Shown one piece after another: positions 16,338 to 26,006 of a stretch of 64,000 nucleotides of DNA. The number at the start of each line of letters is the position of its first letter. Position 1 is the stretch's first letter. The translations under genes and the position numbers were made by a program. The stretch is from M3007 sp041392625 (lineage in GTDB: Bacteria > Bacteroidota > Bacteroidia > Chitinophagales > Saprospiraceae): the NCBI GenBank assembly GCA_041392625.1, contig JAWKLR010000008.1:138914-202913 (forward strand), read 5' to 3'. The notes beneath the pieces are model-generated. The model did not search any database, was not told where the DNA came from, and worked only from the letters and a program-made list of their open reading frames with translations.

Positions 16338-17516
16338 ATGAATACCTATCGGATTTCTGCCCTTCTGTTCCTTGTTGTTTGTGTGTTTGAAATGGCCTGT
16401 AAAAAAGAACCGGTTCCACAAATCCCGGTTTCGCAGGATGCTTTTGATACACTCGTTTCTCCATACCTTTCTATTGAACGGACCGCCCCATCGTATGATG
16501 TACAACTGCCCTCCTTTTTGGATACCTTGCAGGCCTTTCAACCAGAGGCTGCTTTGGCGCAGTTGGGTCGGGTGTTATTTTATGAAAAAAAATTCTCAGC
16601 AGATGGTAGTCTTTCCTGTGCAGGTTGTCACCATCAGGAATATGCATTTGCAGAGCCTCTGGCAACAAGCATAGGAGTATTTGGTCGTGCTAATCCGCGC
16701 AATGCCCTTGCCTTGGGGAGCAATCCGTGGTTTGCTGCGGCCAATGAAATGGATGCTGAAGGAAACGTTGGTATCCCTTTGTTCTGGGACCATCGGGCTC
16801 TGAATGTGACAGATCAAAGTATAGCGGCACTCACCAATGAGCAAGAAATGGATGTTTCGATGGAGACTGTTTTGGCTATCGTGGAAGGGGAGCCGTATTA
16901 CCAATGGCTTATAGAACAAGCGTATGGCGACGGGCAGGTTTCAGAAGAACGAATTTTTAAGGCCCTTACTCATTTTATGGGATCAATGTCTTCAACCAAT
17001 TCGCATTTTGATCAGGCTTTCTCCGAAGCGGGAACCGCCGACATGGAGGCTGATTTTCCCGGATTTACTCCGGAAGAAAATCTTGGGAAGTCCATTTATA
17101 TACAGCATTGTAACTTATGCCACGGAAGTTTAGATAACCGCCAACAAATCTTCGAGGCAAATAACGGTCTTGAAAACCCATATGTCGATAAGGGCAAGCA
17201 GGCTATTTGCAGGTTTGTTTATGAGCATGGCGTTTTCCGTGTACCGGGGTTGCGGAACATTGCACGCAGTGCTCCATACATGCATGATGGCCGGTTTGGA
17301 ACCCTGCTTGAAGTCGTGAATCACTATGATTCCGGAGTTGTGCGCAGTTTTGGCTTACATGGCGACCTGCTGGAGTATAATGAGGCCACCGGAAATTACG
17401 ATGTCAAACGGCTCCACCTTACAGAGGCTGAAAAAAATGCGCTGGTGGCTTTTTTGCACACATTGACCGATGAGTCGTTTTTAAATGACGTCCGGTTCTC
17501 AGATCCATTTAAATAA
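16338..17516 (+). CDS. Di-haem cytochrome c peroxidase family lipoprotein (second copy)
   Basis: 392 residues from the ATG at 16338, with lipobox VFEMAC (Cys21). Haem motifs: CAGCH at 94-98 and CNLCH at 258-262. The framework is the same as in the protein at 6724-7917: LGRVLFYEKKFSADGSLSC, FWDHRALNVTDQSIAALTNEQEM, VPGLRNIARSAPYMHDGRF and LVAFLHTLTDESFL. An insertion of about 30 residues lies after the second haem and the closing region is longer. The two copies are clear paralogues but differ in sequence, so they probably serve different electron partners or conditions. Confidence 0.92.
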   Translation: MNTYRISALLFLVVCVFEMACKKEPVPQIPVSQDAFDTLVSPYLSIERTAPSYDVQLPSFLDTLQAFQPEAALAQLGRVLFYEKKFSADGSLSCAGCHHQEYAFAEPLATSIGVFGRANPRNALALGSNPWFAAANEMDAEGNVGIPLFWDHRALNVTDQSIAALTNEQEMDVSMETVLAIVEGEPYYQWLIEQAYGDGQVSEERIFKALTHFMGSMSSTNSHFDQAFSEAGTADMEADFPGFTPEENLGKSIYIQHCNLCHGSLDNRQQIFEANNGLENPYVDKGKQAICRFVYEHGVFRVPGLRNIARSAPYMHDGRFGTLLEVVNHYDSGVVRSFGLHGDLLEYNEATGNYDVKRLHLTEAEKNALVAFLHTLTDESFLNDVRFSDPFK

Positions 17517-17532
17517 AATCAGGAGCACCAAA

Positions 17533-18714
17533 TTATAAGGTGTCCATCGCTTCCAGCAGAATCCGGCAGGCTTCTCTGATTTCCGGTTCGGAAATGGTGA
17601 GCGGAGGGGCAATCCGCAGGCTTTCAGAATTGAACAAGAACCAGTCGGTAATCAATCCATTCTTAAGTGCGTGCTGAATGACCTGTTGTACACGGTCAAA
17701 GCTGCCCAGTTCTACAGCCATCCACAGCCCTGCGCTGCGTATTTCCCGGATTGCCGGATGCTTGAGTAAATCCAGAAATAACTGGCTTTTGGCGGGCACC
17801 TGAGCAAGTAGGTCGGACTCCAACAAGATCTGAAGTGTTTTCAATGCTGCTGCGGCACACACTGGATGGCCTCCGAAGGTAGTAATGTGTCCCAGAACCG
17901 GATCGTGGGAGAGGGCTTGCATGATGTGTTTGGGAGCAATAAAAGCACCAATTGGCATTCCCCCGCCAAATCCTTTTGCGAGTAAGAGGATATCGGGCTT
18001 GATATCAAATTGCTCGAATGCAAACAAACTTCCGGTACGCCCATATCCAGCCTGAATCTCATCCAGGATAAGCAGCGCTCCCATTTCAGTGCACCGTTTC
18101 CGAAGTGCCTGTATCCAGGCAGGATGCGGTTTGTAAATGCCTCGCTCAGCTTGCACGGTTTCAATTATTACTGCTGCGGTTGTACGATCAATCAATTCCA
18201 ACCCTTCCAGTACGTTGAAATCCAGGTGCTTGATTCCCGGCAAAAGCGGATGGAAGGGGAGAGTGAATTCAGGCGGTGACATCAGGCTGGCAGCCCCCTG
18301 AGTGCTTCCGTGATAGGAATACCTTGCTGCTACTATGTTGGGCCTGCCTGTATAGCGTTTTGCCAATTTCATTGCGCCTTCTGTTGCTTCTGCTCCTGAA
18401 TTGACCAGATAAACAGAATCAAGTCCAGGCAATTGCTGACTGAGCAAGCTTGCGAGTTCAACCTGTGGACTCAAAACAAACTCTCCGTATACAAGCGTAT
18501 GCCAGTATTTTTCTAATTGATTTTTGACAGCCTCCTCCACCTCCGGGTGACGATGGCCCAGCGCACTCACACCGATGCCAGCAATTAAGTCAAGGTAGGC
18601 TTTGCCGGATTTGTCATACAAATATGTCCCCGATGCCCGTTCTATTTCAAGAGCAAGTGGTGCCGGTGATGTTTGGGCCAGGTGGCGAAGAAAGAGTTGT
18701 CTGTTGTTGATCAT
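17533..18714 (-). CDS. Class III aminotransferase (acetylornithine/ornithine type)
   Basis: 393 residues from the ATG at 18714 (MINNRQLFLRHLAQTSPAPL); the longer frame to 18741 adds nine residues that overlap the promoter. PLP fold type I, subgroup II: GIGVSALGHRHPEV, NSGAEATEGAMKLAKRYTGR, SYHGSTQGA, LLILDEIQAGYGRTG (the PLP Asp) and LLAKGFGGGMPIGA, whose Lys holds PLP, then TTFGGHPVCAAAAL. Within the class it resembles ArgD/RocD/4-aminobutyrate enzymes, but no arg gene neighbours it, so the substrate is undecided. It has a strong promoter immediately upstream. Confidence 0.88.
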   Translation of the reverse strand: MINNRQLFLRHLAQTSPAPLALEIERASGTYLYDKSGKAYLDLIAGIGVSALGHRHPEVEEAVKNQLEKYWHTLVYGEFVLSPQVELASLLSQQLPGLDSVYLVNSGAEATEGAMKLAKRYTGRPNIVAARYSYHGSTQGAASLMSPPEFTLPFHPLLPGIKHLDFNVLEGLELIDRTTAAVIIETVQAERGIYKPHPAWIQALRKRCTEMGALLILDEIQAGYGRTGSLFAFEQFDIKPDILLLAKGFGGGMPIGAFIAPKHIMQALSHDPVLGHITTFGGHPVCAAAALKTLQILLESDLLAQVPAKSQLFLDLLKHPAIREIRSAGLWMAVELGSFDRVQQVIQHALKNGLITDWFLFNSESLRIAPPLTISEPEIREACRILLEAMDTL

Positions 18715-19134
18715 AATTCTGGGTATGGATGCAAATTTCACTCAAAGGTAAAAAGGAAACAGAGTCGTTTACAATGCGATTTTAAAACATTAATCAGACC
18801 AGGGATAGTTTGAGGCATTGTTTTTGAAAGAAGAAATTCAGAGTCCAATGAGTCTAAAAAGTAGTCATGCGCGTCCGGTTTAATTCCTCCTAATTTGGAA
18901 AAATGAAATATTGACCAAATATTTGTGACAACATATTAGATGAATGCAAGCCGGTGCTGGTGCTTTAGTTAATTCAAAATTGAATTCTGGTGGAGAACGA
19001 ATCTTGCTTTTTTTGACAAAAAATGTTACCTGTGCTCAAACGCTTTCGTCCTAATATGTGTTATGTAAATGGGGAAATGCATGATTTTTTATTTCTCCAT
19101 GATTGAGTATCTAACTTGTTGATACGAGTTCAAT
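18715..19134. other. Divergent intergenic region
   Basis: About 420 AT-rich bases between the aminotransferase and CBS genes. Apart from the minus-strand promoter at 18743-18774 I see no gene or strong signal; the promoter of the CBS gene was not identified. Confidence 0.5.
18743..18774 (-). promoter_or_regulatory. Bacteroidota-type promoter for the aminotransferase
   Basis: On the minus strand: TTG (plus-strand CAA at 18772-18774), 21 bases, then TACCTTTG (plus-strand CAAAGGTA at 18743-18750). Predicted start near 18737, a leader of about 23 bases. It fixes the start at 18714. Confidence 0.7.
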
Positions 19135-19797
19135 ATGATCGCAAAAGAATTGATATCGCCCAATATCCCGGCACTTTTTGTTACACAAACAGGAAGGGAT
19201 GCTTTTTATCTGCTTGGAGAGCACCACATCAAGCACCTGCCGGTAGTTGGTGAGGGCAAGCTTTTGGGTGTGATTTCAGAGGAGGATATTTTCAACCACA
19301 AAATTTATGAACCGATAGGCAAATATGATTTTTCATTGATCCGAAGGTTTTTTGTGCGAGAAAACGAACACCTTTTTGAGATCATCCGAATTATGGCTGA
19401 TAACCGGCTGACGGTAATCCCGGTAGTAGATGAAGCAGGTAAGTACCTGGGATTAATTACACAGGAAAGCATTCTGAGCTCTTTTTCTCATACATCATCT
19501 ATTGCCGAACCCGGAGCAACCCTGGTGTTGGAAATGCATCGCAGAGATTATTCACTTGCAACCATTTCCAGAGTGGTAGAGGAGGAAGAAATGAAAGTTC
19601 TTGGAGCGTACGTGAGTTCTACGGATGATTCAGAGATGTTGGAATTGACGATCAAGGTAAATCGCCCCGATATCACCAGACTGGTTGCTGCTTTTGAGCG
19701 CCATGGTTACATTGTTCGTCAGGCTTTTTCAGACAATGACCATGAGTCTGATTTTCAGGATCGCTACGAATCCTTCATGAACTATCTGAATATCTAA
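19135..19797 (+). CDS. CBS-domain protein with C-terminal ACT-like domain
   Basis: 220 residues, cytoplasmic. Two CBS repeats occupy about 1-125 (IKHLPVVGEGKLLGVISEEDI and LTVIPVVDEAGKYLGLITQESI), a pair that usually binds adenine nucleotides. The rest (ATLVLEMHRRDYSLATISRVVEEE, LELTIKVNRPDITRLVAAFERHGY) has the beta-alpha-beta layout of an ACT domain, which often senses amino acids. The same combination is common in Bacteroidota as a stand-alone regulatory protein. The regulated target cannot be read from the sequence. A bidirectional terminator follows. Confidence 0.85.
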   Translation: MIAKELISPNIPALFVTQTGRDAFYLLGEHHIKHLPVVGEGKLLGVISEEDIFNHKIYEPIGKYDFSLIRRFFVRENEHLFEIIRIMADNRLTVIPVVDEAGKYLGLITQESILSSFSHTSSIAEPGATLVLEMHRRDYSLATISRVVEEEEMKVLGAYVSSTDDSEMLELTIKVNRPDITRLVAAFERHGYIVRQAFSDNDHESDFQDRYESFMNYLNI

Positions 19798-19828
19798 ATA
19801 CAGGATCGGCATTCAGCAGTCCCAAAAG

Positions 19829-19866
19829 AAAACCCGAATATCAGACAATGCTGGTATTCGGGTTTT
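19829..19866. terminator. Bidirectional terminator
   Basis: Twelve-base inverted repeat AAAACCCGAATA and complement with a 14-base loop, flanked by A and T runs, between the convergent CBS and icd genes. Confidence 0.85.
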
Positions 19867-19884
19867 ATAATTATGTTCACAAAC

Positions 19885-21375
19885 CTATTGGCCCTGGCTC
19901 AATGAGAATCCAGGCTGACCATCAAACAGGTATAAATTTTCTGTTTTGATTACCTCCAGGCCGCATTCGGTGATGCGTTGCATCAATTGAAGCAGCTCGT
20001 TGTAGGCTACCGGACTGTTGTCATTGGTCTTGAAGCGACAGCGCCAGTGGTCGCTACAGAACGTAGCAGGATTGCCTTCCGGCCACACTTTCACACCGCG
20101 GTTTTCGATCATTTCAATTGAAATAGTTTCGCTTTGGCAGTTTGTCAGCATGTTGCCAAGCGTATCTGGGTTGCGGTCGGTATGGTGCAGGAAAATATCG
20201 GTGCCGATGAGTGTTTTTTCAGCAGGAATCGTTTCCTTGATTTGAACATGGATTGAGTCCGTTTGCTTACCAACCAACTCAGCGGCAGGAAGTTTGCTTG
20301 GGCGTTGGCCCAGGTGCTCAATAATAGCATCGGCAAATTCATCGGTGCCTGCTTTCTGGGTGCTGTACTCTTCGTTATAGATATCACCGGTGTGAATTCC
20401 TTTTTCAAGTACACACATCAGTGCATTTTGAATGTTTTCCGCAACGTCGTTTTGACCAATGTAAACCAACATTTGAACTGCGCCCATCAACAGACCTGCT
20501 GGATTTGCAACGCCTTTTCCGGCAATATCCGGAGCAGAACCGTGAATGGCTTCAAACATGGCGAAGTTATCGCCAATGTTGGCAGAGCCGGCCAGACCAA
20601 CTGATCCGCTCACTTCTGCGGCAATGTCGGAAATGATATCGCCGTACAGGTTGAGTGTTACAATCACATCAAAACGTTCGGGGTTGTTGGCGATGCGTGC
20701 AGAGCCGATATCAATGATGAAATGATCCTGTTCGATCTCAGGATATTCGCCTCCAACTTCATTGAAGATTTTGTGAAAGAGCCCGTCGGTTCCCTTCATG
20801 ATATTGTCTTTGCTCATGCAGGTTACTTTCTTGCGGCCATGAGCACGGGCATATTCAAAGGCGTAGCGAATAATTTTTTCGCTGCCTGGCCGGGAAATCA
20901 GTTTGAGGCACTGGTATACTTCATCTGTTTGGCGGTGTTCGATACCGGCGTAGAGGTCCTCTTCGTTTTCGCGCACGATCACCAGGTCCATTTTCGGATG
21001 GGTGGTGGCGATGTAAGGAGCATAGGTAACACATGGACGAACATTGGCATAGAGACCAAGTACTTTGCGCATGGTTACGTTGAGACTTTTATAGCCTTTC
21101 CCTTGAGGAGTGGTAATGGGGGCTTTCAGAAAAATCCGGTTTTTTTGGAGTGATTCCCAGGCTTCGTGGGGGATTCCGGATGTATTTCCTGACAGGTAAA
21201 CTTTTTCACCGATTTCAATCACATCGGTTTCTATGTTTGCATTTGCGGCTTTCAGGATTTTCAAAACGGCTTTCATGATTTCCGGACCGATACCATCGCC
21301 GTAGCTGATCGTTACCGGAATGGCGGTTCCGGTGGATCCGGACTGGGCTTCCTGCGGGTTGCTTGAACTTTGCAT
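19885..21375 (-). CDS. icd: Isocitrate dehydrogenase, Thermus-type
   Basis: 496 residues, the length of the Thermus thermophilus type of NADP-isocitrate dehydrogenase, longer than E. coli Icd by about 80 residues. It catalyses oxidative decarboxylation of isocitrate to 2-oxoglutarate in the TCA cycle. Visible signatures: ISYGDGIGPEIMKAVLKIL, LKAPITTPQGKGYKSLNVTMRK, NVRPC, VIVRENEEDLYAGIEH, TCMSKDNIMKGTDGLF, VTLNLYGDIISDIAAEVSGSVGLAGSANIG and FEAIHGSAPDIAGKGVANP. The C-terminal 150 residues are the domain specific to this subgroup. The N-terminus is Gly/Ser-rich and flexible. Conserved function; a possible -7 element (minus) lies at 21559-21566, too far upstream to be certain. Confidence 0.96.
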   Translation of the reverse strand: MQSSSNPQEAQSGSTGTAIPVTISYGDGIGPEIMKAVLKILKAANANIETDVIEIGEKVYLSGNTSGIPHEAWESLQKNRIFLKAPITTPQGKGYKSLNVTMRKVLGLYANVRPCVTYAPYIATTHPKMDLVIVRENEEDLYAGIEHRQTDEVYQCLKLISRPGSEKIIRYAFEYARAHGRKKVTCMSKDNIMKGTDGLFHKIFNEVGGEYPEIEQDHFIIDIGSARIANNPERFDVIVTLNLYGDIISDIAAEVSGSVGLAGSANIGDNFAMFEAIHGSAPDIAGKGVANPAGLLMGAVQMLVYIGQNDVAENIQNALMCVLEKGIHTGDIYNEEYSTQKAGTDEFADAIIEHLGQRPSKLPAAELVGKQTDSIHVQIKETIPAEKTLIGTDIFLHHTDRNPDTLGNMLTNCQSETISIEMIENRGVKVWPEGNPATFCSDHWRCRFKTNDNSPVAYNELLQLMQRITECGLEVIKTENLYLFDGQPGFSLSQGQ

Positions 21376-21819
21376 AGTTGGGTGTGATTTATAAGTTGGG
21401 TGAAAAAGTGGTGTGACTGGATTTTATTAAAGTGTGTGTAAAAAACACGTTCATAATTTCTCGCATTCGGGAAGTAGCCTAGTGCAAAAAACACACCAAA
21501 CTGTGTGCTGGTACCTGTGTAGCGGATATATTGTGTTAGAATCCCGAAAAAAATTTCGCAAAAATAAGATTATTTATACAAAAAAGCGCTAGTTGTCGAG
21601 GTTTTGCCAGTGATTTTAACGTGTTTTTCTAAAAAATAACGCGACTTGTTCGTTTGCTGTACGGAACAACCAAAGTCGGGACACACAAAAGAAATTTAAC
21701 TAATGCCTGTTTTGGCCATTTTTTAAAAATCACCGGATTATATCCTGAATAATTCAAAGTTTTTTAGGACTTTTGTATGCTAATCGCTAAGCTTAATTTC
21801 TAACTTAAAAGCAAATTGT
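21376..21819. other. Divergent intergenic region
   Basis: About 440 AT-rich bases between icd and the large T9SS cargo gene. I see a weak plus-strand -7 match (GACTTTTG at 21768-21775, 45 bases before the start) but no clear -33 and no RNA gene. Confidence 0.4.
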
Positions 21820-24774
21820 ATGTCTAAAACTATGACATTTAAAAGCGTGGCATTGATGGTTTTGTTGGCTCTTGGCTGGCAAACTGCAAGTGCTCAGGCT
21901 TTCTGGACAGAAACTTTCTCTGACATGACCACTGCTACAACCAACTGGGTTGGCGGTGGAACCAATGCCGGTACGGAAGTTTGGCAGTGGACTGATGATC
22001 CACTGGCCGGTTTTATGGACCCTGCCATTCCCGCTTTGGGATCCGCTACTGCTAGCAGTGGCTACTTTTTCTTTAACTCTGACGCAAACGGTCAGGCTGA
22101 CCACGATATCACCCTGACAGGTGTAGGTGCTCCTGCTGACTGTTCTGGTAAGAGCAATGTACAATTGACTTTTTACTCTCAGTACATTTATTACACTGCT
22201 GGTGCTTCTGCACAGGTTGGTGTAAGTACTGATGGTACCAACTTTGTATACAAAGACCTGTACGCAGGATTGGGTGCAAACGCCATTTTCGACGGTAGCA
22301 CTACTGTTGATTTGGACGAAGCCGACGGCCAGTCTCAGGTTTGGATCCAGTTCCGTTGGATTGGTAACTACGAGTACCACTGGAAAGTTGATGACCTCGA
22401 ATTGAACGAGGTTGCTATTCCAATGGCAAACGTAACCATTCGTGTAAACATGGCTAACGAAACAGTTGACCCTTCTGGTGTTTTCATCAATGGTCCACTG
22501 ACAGGAGGTACTCCTGAAGCTATGAACGACGACGGTGGTGGTGTTTACAGCATCACTAAAACCATCGTTTCCGGTGATGAAATCCAGTACCGCTTTATGA
22601 ACGGAGCAACTGCTGAAGATGTTGACCCTGCTTGTGGCGTTGACAACGGTGGTACTTACTTCCGTTCTTACACTGCTGGTGACGACGCTACTCTTGCTGC
22701 TGTTTGTTTCGGCGAATGTGGCCCTTGTGTAGTTCCTTGTGATATGAATCCAAACGCATTGATTTGCGACAACTTTGATTCTTATGATACCGGTATGACT
22801 ACAGGTGACCAGGCTTCCTGGTGGACTACCTGGAGTGGTGCTACTGGTGGTGCTGAGGACGGAATCGTTTCCAGCGCACAGGCAAACACTGCACCAAATT
22901 CTATGCAATTGCTTGCTACTGGTGCTAACGGTGGCCCTCAGGACATCGTTCTTGATCTTGGCAACCAAACTTCTGGTTACTATGAACTGAAGTGGAAGAT
23001 GTACTTCCCTGCAGGAAAAGAAGGTTACTACAACATTCAAGATGTAGTTCCAATCGGCGCCGGTTCCTGGAACCTGGACGTATTCTTCAGCGCAGGTGGT
23101 GTTGGTAACATCCAGATTGGTGCTGGTGCTTCTTTGGCAAGCTTCACATATCCAAACGAAGAGTGGATCAATGTTCGCCACCTGATCGACCTGGACAACA
23201 ACCTGTTGACCCTTTACATCAACGATGTATTTGTTAAGAAAATGGCTTATCCAAATAACCTCGGAGGTATTGACTTCTACGGTGTGAACGGAAGCAACGA
23301 ATACTTTGTTGATGATCTTGAATATGTTTCTTTGCCTCCAGTTGTTTACAACGTAGATATCTGTGACGCTGCAGTTGACCTGTCTCAGTACTTTGGTCAG
23401 GCTTCAGGTGTTGCACAAACTACTGGTTTGTACGACAACACCAGCCAGGCTGCTGAAGCAACTGATGTTGCTGGTTCTTGCTGGGGCGAAAGCAATGTGA
23501 ACACATCTATGTGGTACACATTCATCGGCGACGGTGAAACGTACCACATCGAAACTGTTCCTTGTAACGCAACCAACTACATTGGTACTGCACAGGATGA
23601 TCTAGGTGATACCCAAATGGCTATCTATGCTGGTGACGATTGCAGTGACCTGACTGAAGTTGCTTGTGGTGACGACCTCTTTTCAACTGGTAACCCTGAC
23701 TGGCGTGCTGGTCTGGACCTTGAAACAGAGCCTGGTCAGAACTACTACATGTTGATCGACGCATTTGAATTCAATAACGTAGTTGCTTTGGGTGAGTTCT
23801 GTATTGAAATTACTCAGGTGGCCAGCGTTGGTTGTGCTGACGGTGCTGTTGGTACCTTCACACTTGATAACAACGGCTTTATCTGTTTCGATGGCAACCT
23901 GAACACAACCATGATGCCTGATGCTGGATCATTCGTGATTCCAACAGTAGGACCAGTTGCCGGTATGTGCTGGTGTATCACTGCAGATCCAATTCCTGCA
24001 GGTACATGGCCTGGTGACATCCCAGGTGTTGCAAGTACTGTATTTAACCCAGACGTTATTTTGGTGAACTTGCCAAACGACGGATCTGCATTCCCAGCAG
24101 GTACTTACTACCTGACTCCGGTTGTTGTAGGTGCAGGTGAGTTGGTTGACCCAGCAGGTCTTGCTCGCGTATTCAACGTAGATCCATCCAACGGATGTTA
24201 CTTCACTGGCGCTTCACTGCCTGTGACACTGTTGCCACAATTGGACGATCTCTTTGCTCTTGGTTCAGCTACAGATGAGACTGTACCTCCTGGAAACAAC
24301 GGTTCAATTACATTGGCTGTTTCTGGTGGTATTGCAGAAGTATTGGGTGACCCATCACTCTACCTCTACAACTGGAGCAACGGTGAAGCAACTCAGGATA
24401 TCTCCGGTCTTGCAGGTAACCAGACTTACACTGTAACAATTTCTGATCCAACAGGATGTGTTGCTGACTTTACATTGTCTGTAACTGTTGGCCAGGTTTC
24501 TGGTACAACTGACCCAGCTTCTGTTAAGTCTATCAGCATTACTCCTAACCCAACCAGCGCTGACGCTGTATTGCAACTTTCTTTGGAAGGAGCAAAAGAC
24601 GTACGCGTTGAAGTTGTTAACACATTGGGTCAGGTATTGCGTACCTACAACTCTGGTACTGTACAGTCATTGACACAAACAATCAATATGGCTGATTTCG
24701 CTGAAGGAACATACTTCCTCCGCATTTCAGTAGATAATGAAACTGCTGTTCGCCGCATCGCGATCCAGCGCTAA
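21820..24774 (+). CDS. Multidomain secreted protein with T9SS type A tail
   Basis: 984 residues. A signal peptide (MTFKSVALMVLLALGWQTASAQ after a four-residue lead) is followed by a jelly-roll-like region (about 27-205), a CBM48/starch-binding-like beta domain (VTIRVNMANETVDPSGVFINGP), a lectin/LamG-like domain (about 310-510, with IDFYGVNGSNEYFVDDLEY), a Cys-containing region resembling bacterial prepeptidase-type domains (CDAAVDLSQYFGQ, MAIYAGDDCSDL), two further beta domains, and a type A sorting tail from about residue 901 (SISITPNPTSADAVLQ ... GTYFLRISVDN). Codon choice is strongly biased to T-ending codons (gct, ggt, act), as in highly expressed genes. Likely adhesin or polysaccharide-binding surface protein. 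Confidence 0.85.
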   Translation: MSKTMTFKSVALMVLLALGWQTASAQAFWTETFSDMTTATTNWVGGGTNAGTEVWQWTDDPLAGFMDPAIPALGSATASSGYFFFNSDANGQADHDITLTGVGAPADCSGKSNVQLTFYSQYIYYTAGASAQVGVSTDGTNFVYKDLYAGLGANAIFDGSTTVDLDEADGQSQVWIQFRWIGNYEYHWKVDDLELNEVAIPMANVTIRVNMANETVDPSGVFINGPLTGGTPEAMNDDGGGVYSITKTIVSGDEIQYRFMNGATAEDVDPACGVDNGGTYFRSYTAGDDATLAAVCFGECGPCVVPCDMNPNALICDNFDSYDTGMTTGDQASWWTTWSGATGGAEDGIVSSAQANTAPNSMQLLATGANGGPQDIVLDLGNQTSGYYELKWKMYFPAGKEGYYNIQDVVPIGAGSWNLDVFFSAGGVGNIQIGAGASLASFTYPNEEWINVRHLIDLDNNLLTLYINDVFVKKMAYPNNLGGIDFYGVNGSNEYFVDDLEYVSLPPVVYNVDICDAAVDLSQYFGQASGVAQTTGLYDNTSQAAEATDVAGSCWGESNVNTSMWYTFIGDGETYHIETVPCNATNYIGTAQDDLGDTQMAIYAGDDCSDLTEVACGDDLFSTGNPDWRAGLDLETEPGQNYYMLIDAFEFNNVVALGEFCIEITQVASVGCADGAVGTFTLDNNGFICFDGNLNTTMMPDAGSFVIPTVGPVAGMCWCITADPIPAGTWPGDIPGVASTVFNPDVILVNLPNDGSAFPAGTYYLTPVVVGAGELVDPAGLARVFNVDPSNGCYFTGASLPVTLLPQLDDLFALGSATDETVPPGNNGSITLAVSGGIAEVLGDPSLYLYNWSNGEATQDISGLAGNQTYTVTISDPTGCVADFTLSVTVGQVSGTTDPASVKSISITPNPTSADAVLQLSLEGAKDVRVEVVNTLGQVLRTYNSGTVQSLTQTINMADFAEGTYFLRISVDNETAVRRIAIQR

Positions 24775-24797
24775 GTTTCATGTGTTAAAATACATGT

Positions 24798-24833
24798 TGG
24801 GCCGCTCTACTTCGGTAGGGCGGCCCTTTTTTT
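24798..24833 (+). terminator. Rho-independent terminator with UUCG loop
   Basis: GGGCCGCTCTAC, then loop TTCG, then GTAGGGCGGCCC, then seven T. One G-U wobble in the stem. A C(UUCG)G tetraloop makes the hairpin very stable. Confidence 0.92.
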
Positions 24834-25047
24834 ATGAAACATGTGTACGCCTAAACGCATATCGTTGGGCAATGGGATGGCTGTGTGAACAACCCGATTC
24901 CCATGGATATTGTTTAGGCAAAGTCCCACCAAAATCTTACCTGTATTCTTATTTTCCGGAAAATATTCGTAGCATTGAACCTGCAAAAATCTGGCCGGCA
25001 AGCTATCAGCCTGAGCAGATTATAGTCTGAAGATTAAGACCCTGTTT

Positions 25048-25983
25048 ATGTTTGAATTAAATAAATCAGATTTTGGGGTGTATGAACTGTATCAGCTTAT
25101 ACACCCGCAAACCGGCAGTGGGTTTGATATCGTTCCGGGATGTGGTGCGAATGTGATAAGCATCAAAATGGCCGGAAAAGAAATTTTGGATGCACACCGC
25201 ACACCAGAAGACCTTGCCGCTGGATCCTGGTCGAAAAGTGCAGTTTTGTTTCCTTTTCCCAACCGGTTGAAATCAGGTCATTATCAATGGAACGGGATAG
25301 AGTATGTGTTTCCTATTAATAATGCGGCTACACAAAATGCCATTCATGGGTTTGTGCAAAAAACCAATTTTGAGCTCGTTCAGACCCAACTGGAATCCGA
25401 TGCAGCAACGATTACATGTCGTTATACACATGATGGCTCAAACCCATCCTATCCATTTTCATTTGAACTGGAGTTGAGGTTTGCATTCCATTTGCCAGGC
25501 ACTTTTACAATGGGGTTTACCGTGCGAAATACCCACCACCATGCTATCCCGTTTGGCCTGGGTTGGCATCCCTATTTTAATTTAGGAGGTACCGCACAGG
25601 AGCACAAACTAAAATTACCTCCGAGTAGCATGGTGGAAATTGACTCTGTGATGATACCAACCGGAGCCCGCACTCCTTATGTTGCATTCAATGCACTCAC
25701 TACCATAGATGCTACTTTCCTTGACAATTGCTTTGAAGCAGTAAACAATCAAGTTGAGTCGTATACTTTGCAATTGGAATCTTCTTCAGATGGCATCCTC
25801 TTGAAAGCCCCTGTTGATCAGTTTCCATTTTTTCAGGTATTTACACCACCACATCACCAAAGCGTTGCACTGGAGCCGATGACATGCAATGTAGATGCAT
25901 TAAATAATGGAGAAGGCTTGATCCGCCTTGAATCCGGAAAAGAGTGGTCTTCTGAATTTAGCATTGAATATTATTCCAACTAA
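25048..25983 (+). CDS. Aldose 1-epimerase family protein
   Basis: 311-residue cytoplasmic galactose-mutarotase-like protein. The beta-sandwich motifs are in order: VLFPFPNRLKSGHYQWNG, NAIHGFVQKTNFEL (first His), FGLGWHPYFNLGG (second His with the WHPYF signature) and VALEPMTCNVDALN (the Glu acting as base). Such enzymes interconvert anomers of aldoses; the branch it belongs to (YihR-like or GalM-like) cannot be resolved by eye. It has no signal peptide. The permease gene begins 24 bases after its stop, so the two are likely cotranscribed. Confidence 0.88.
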   Translation: MFELNKSDFGVYELYQLIHPQTGSGFDIVPGCGANVISIKMAGKEILDAHRTPEDLAAGSWSKSAVLFPFPNRLKSGHYQWNGIEYVFPINNAATQNAIHGFVQKTNFELVQTQLESDAATITCRYTHDGSNPSYPFSFELELRFAFHLPGTFTMGFTVRNTHHHAIPFGLGWHPYFNLGGTAQEHKLKLPPSSMVEIDSVMIPTGARTPYVAFNALTTIDATFLDNCFEAVNNQVESYTLQLESSSDGILLKAPVDQFPFFQVFTPPHHQSVALEPMTCNVDALNNGEGLIRLESGKEWSSEFSIEYYSN

Positions 25984-26006
25984 AAAAGATAAAACACCTA
26001 CCTGCC

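Noticed and set aside
21805..23181. 458-residue antisense frame opposite the T9SS cargo
   Set aside because: The plus-strand frame has a signal peptide, domain motifs and sorting tail; the antisense frame arises from codon bias and has no recognisable motif.
24834..25047. Possible small gene between the T9SS cargo terminator and the epimerase
   Set aside because: Frames are short and without motifs; treated as plain intergenic.
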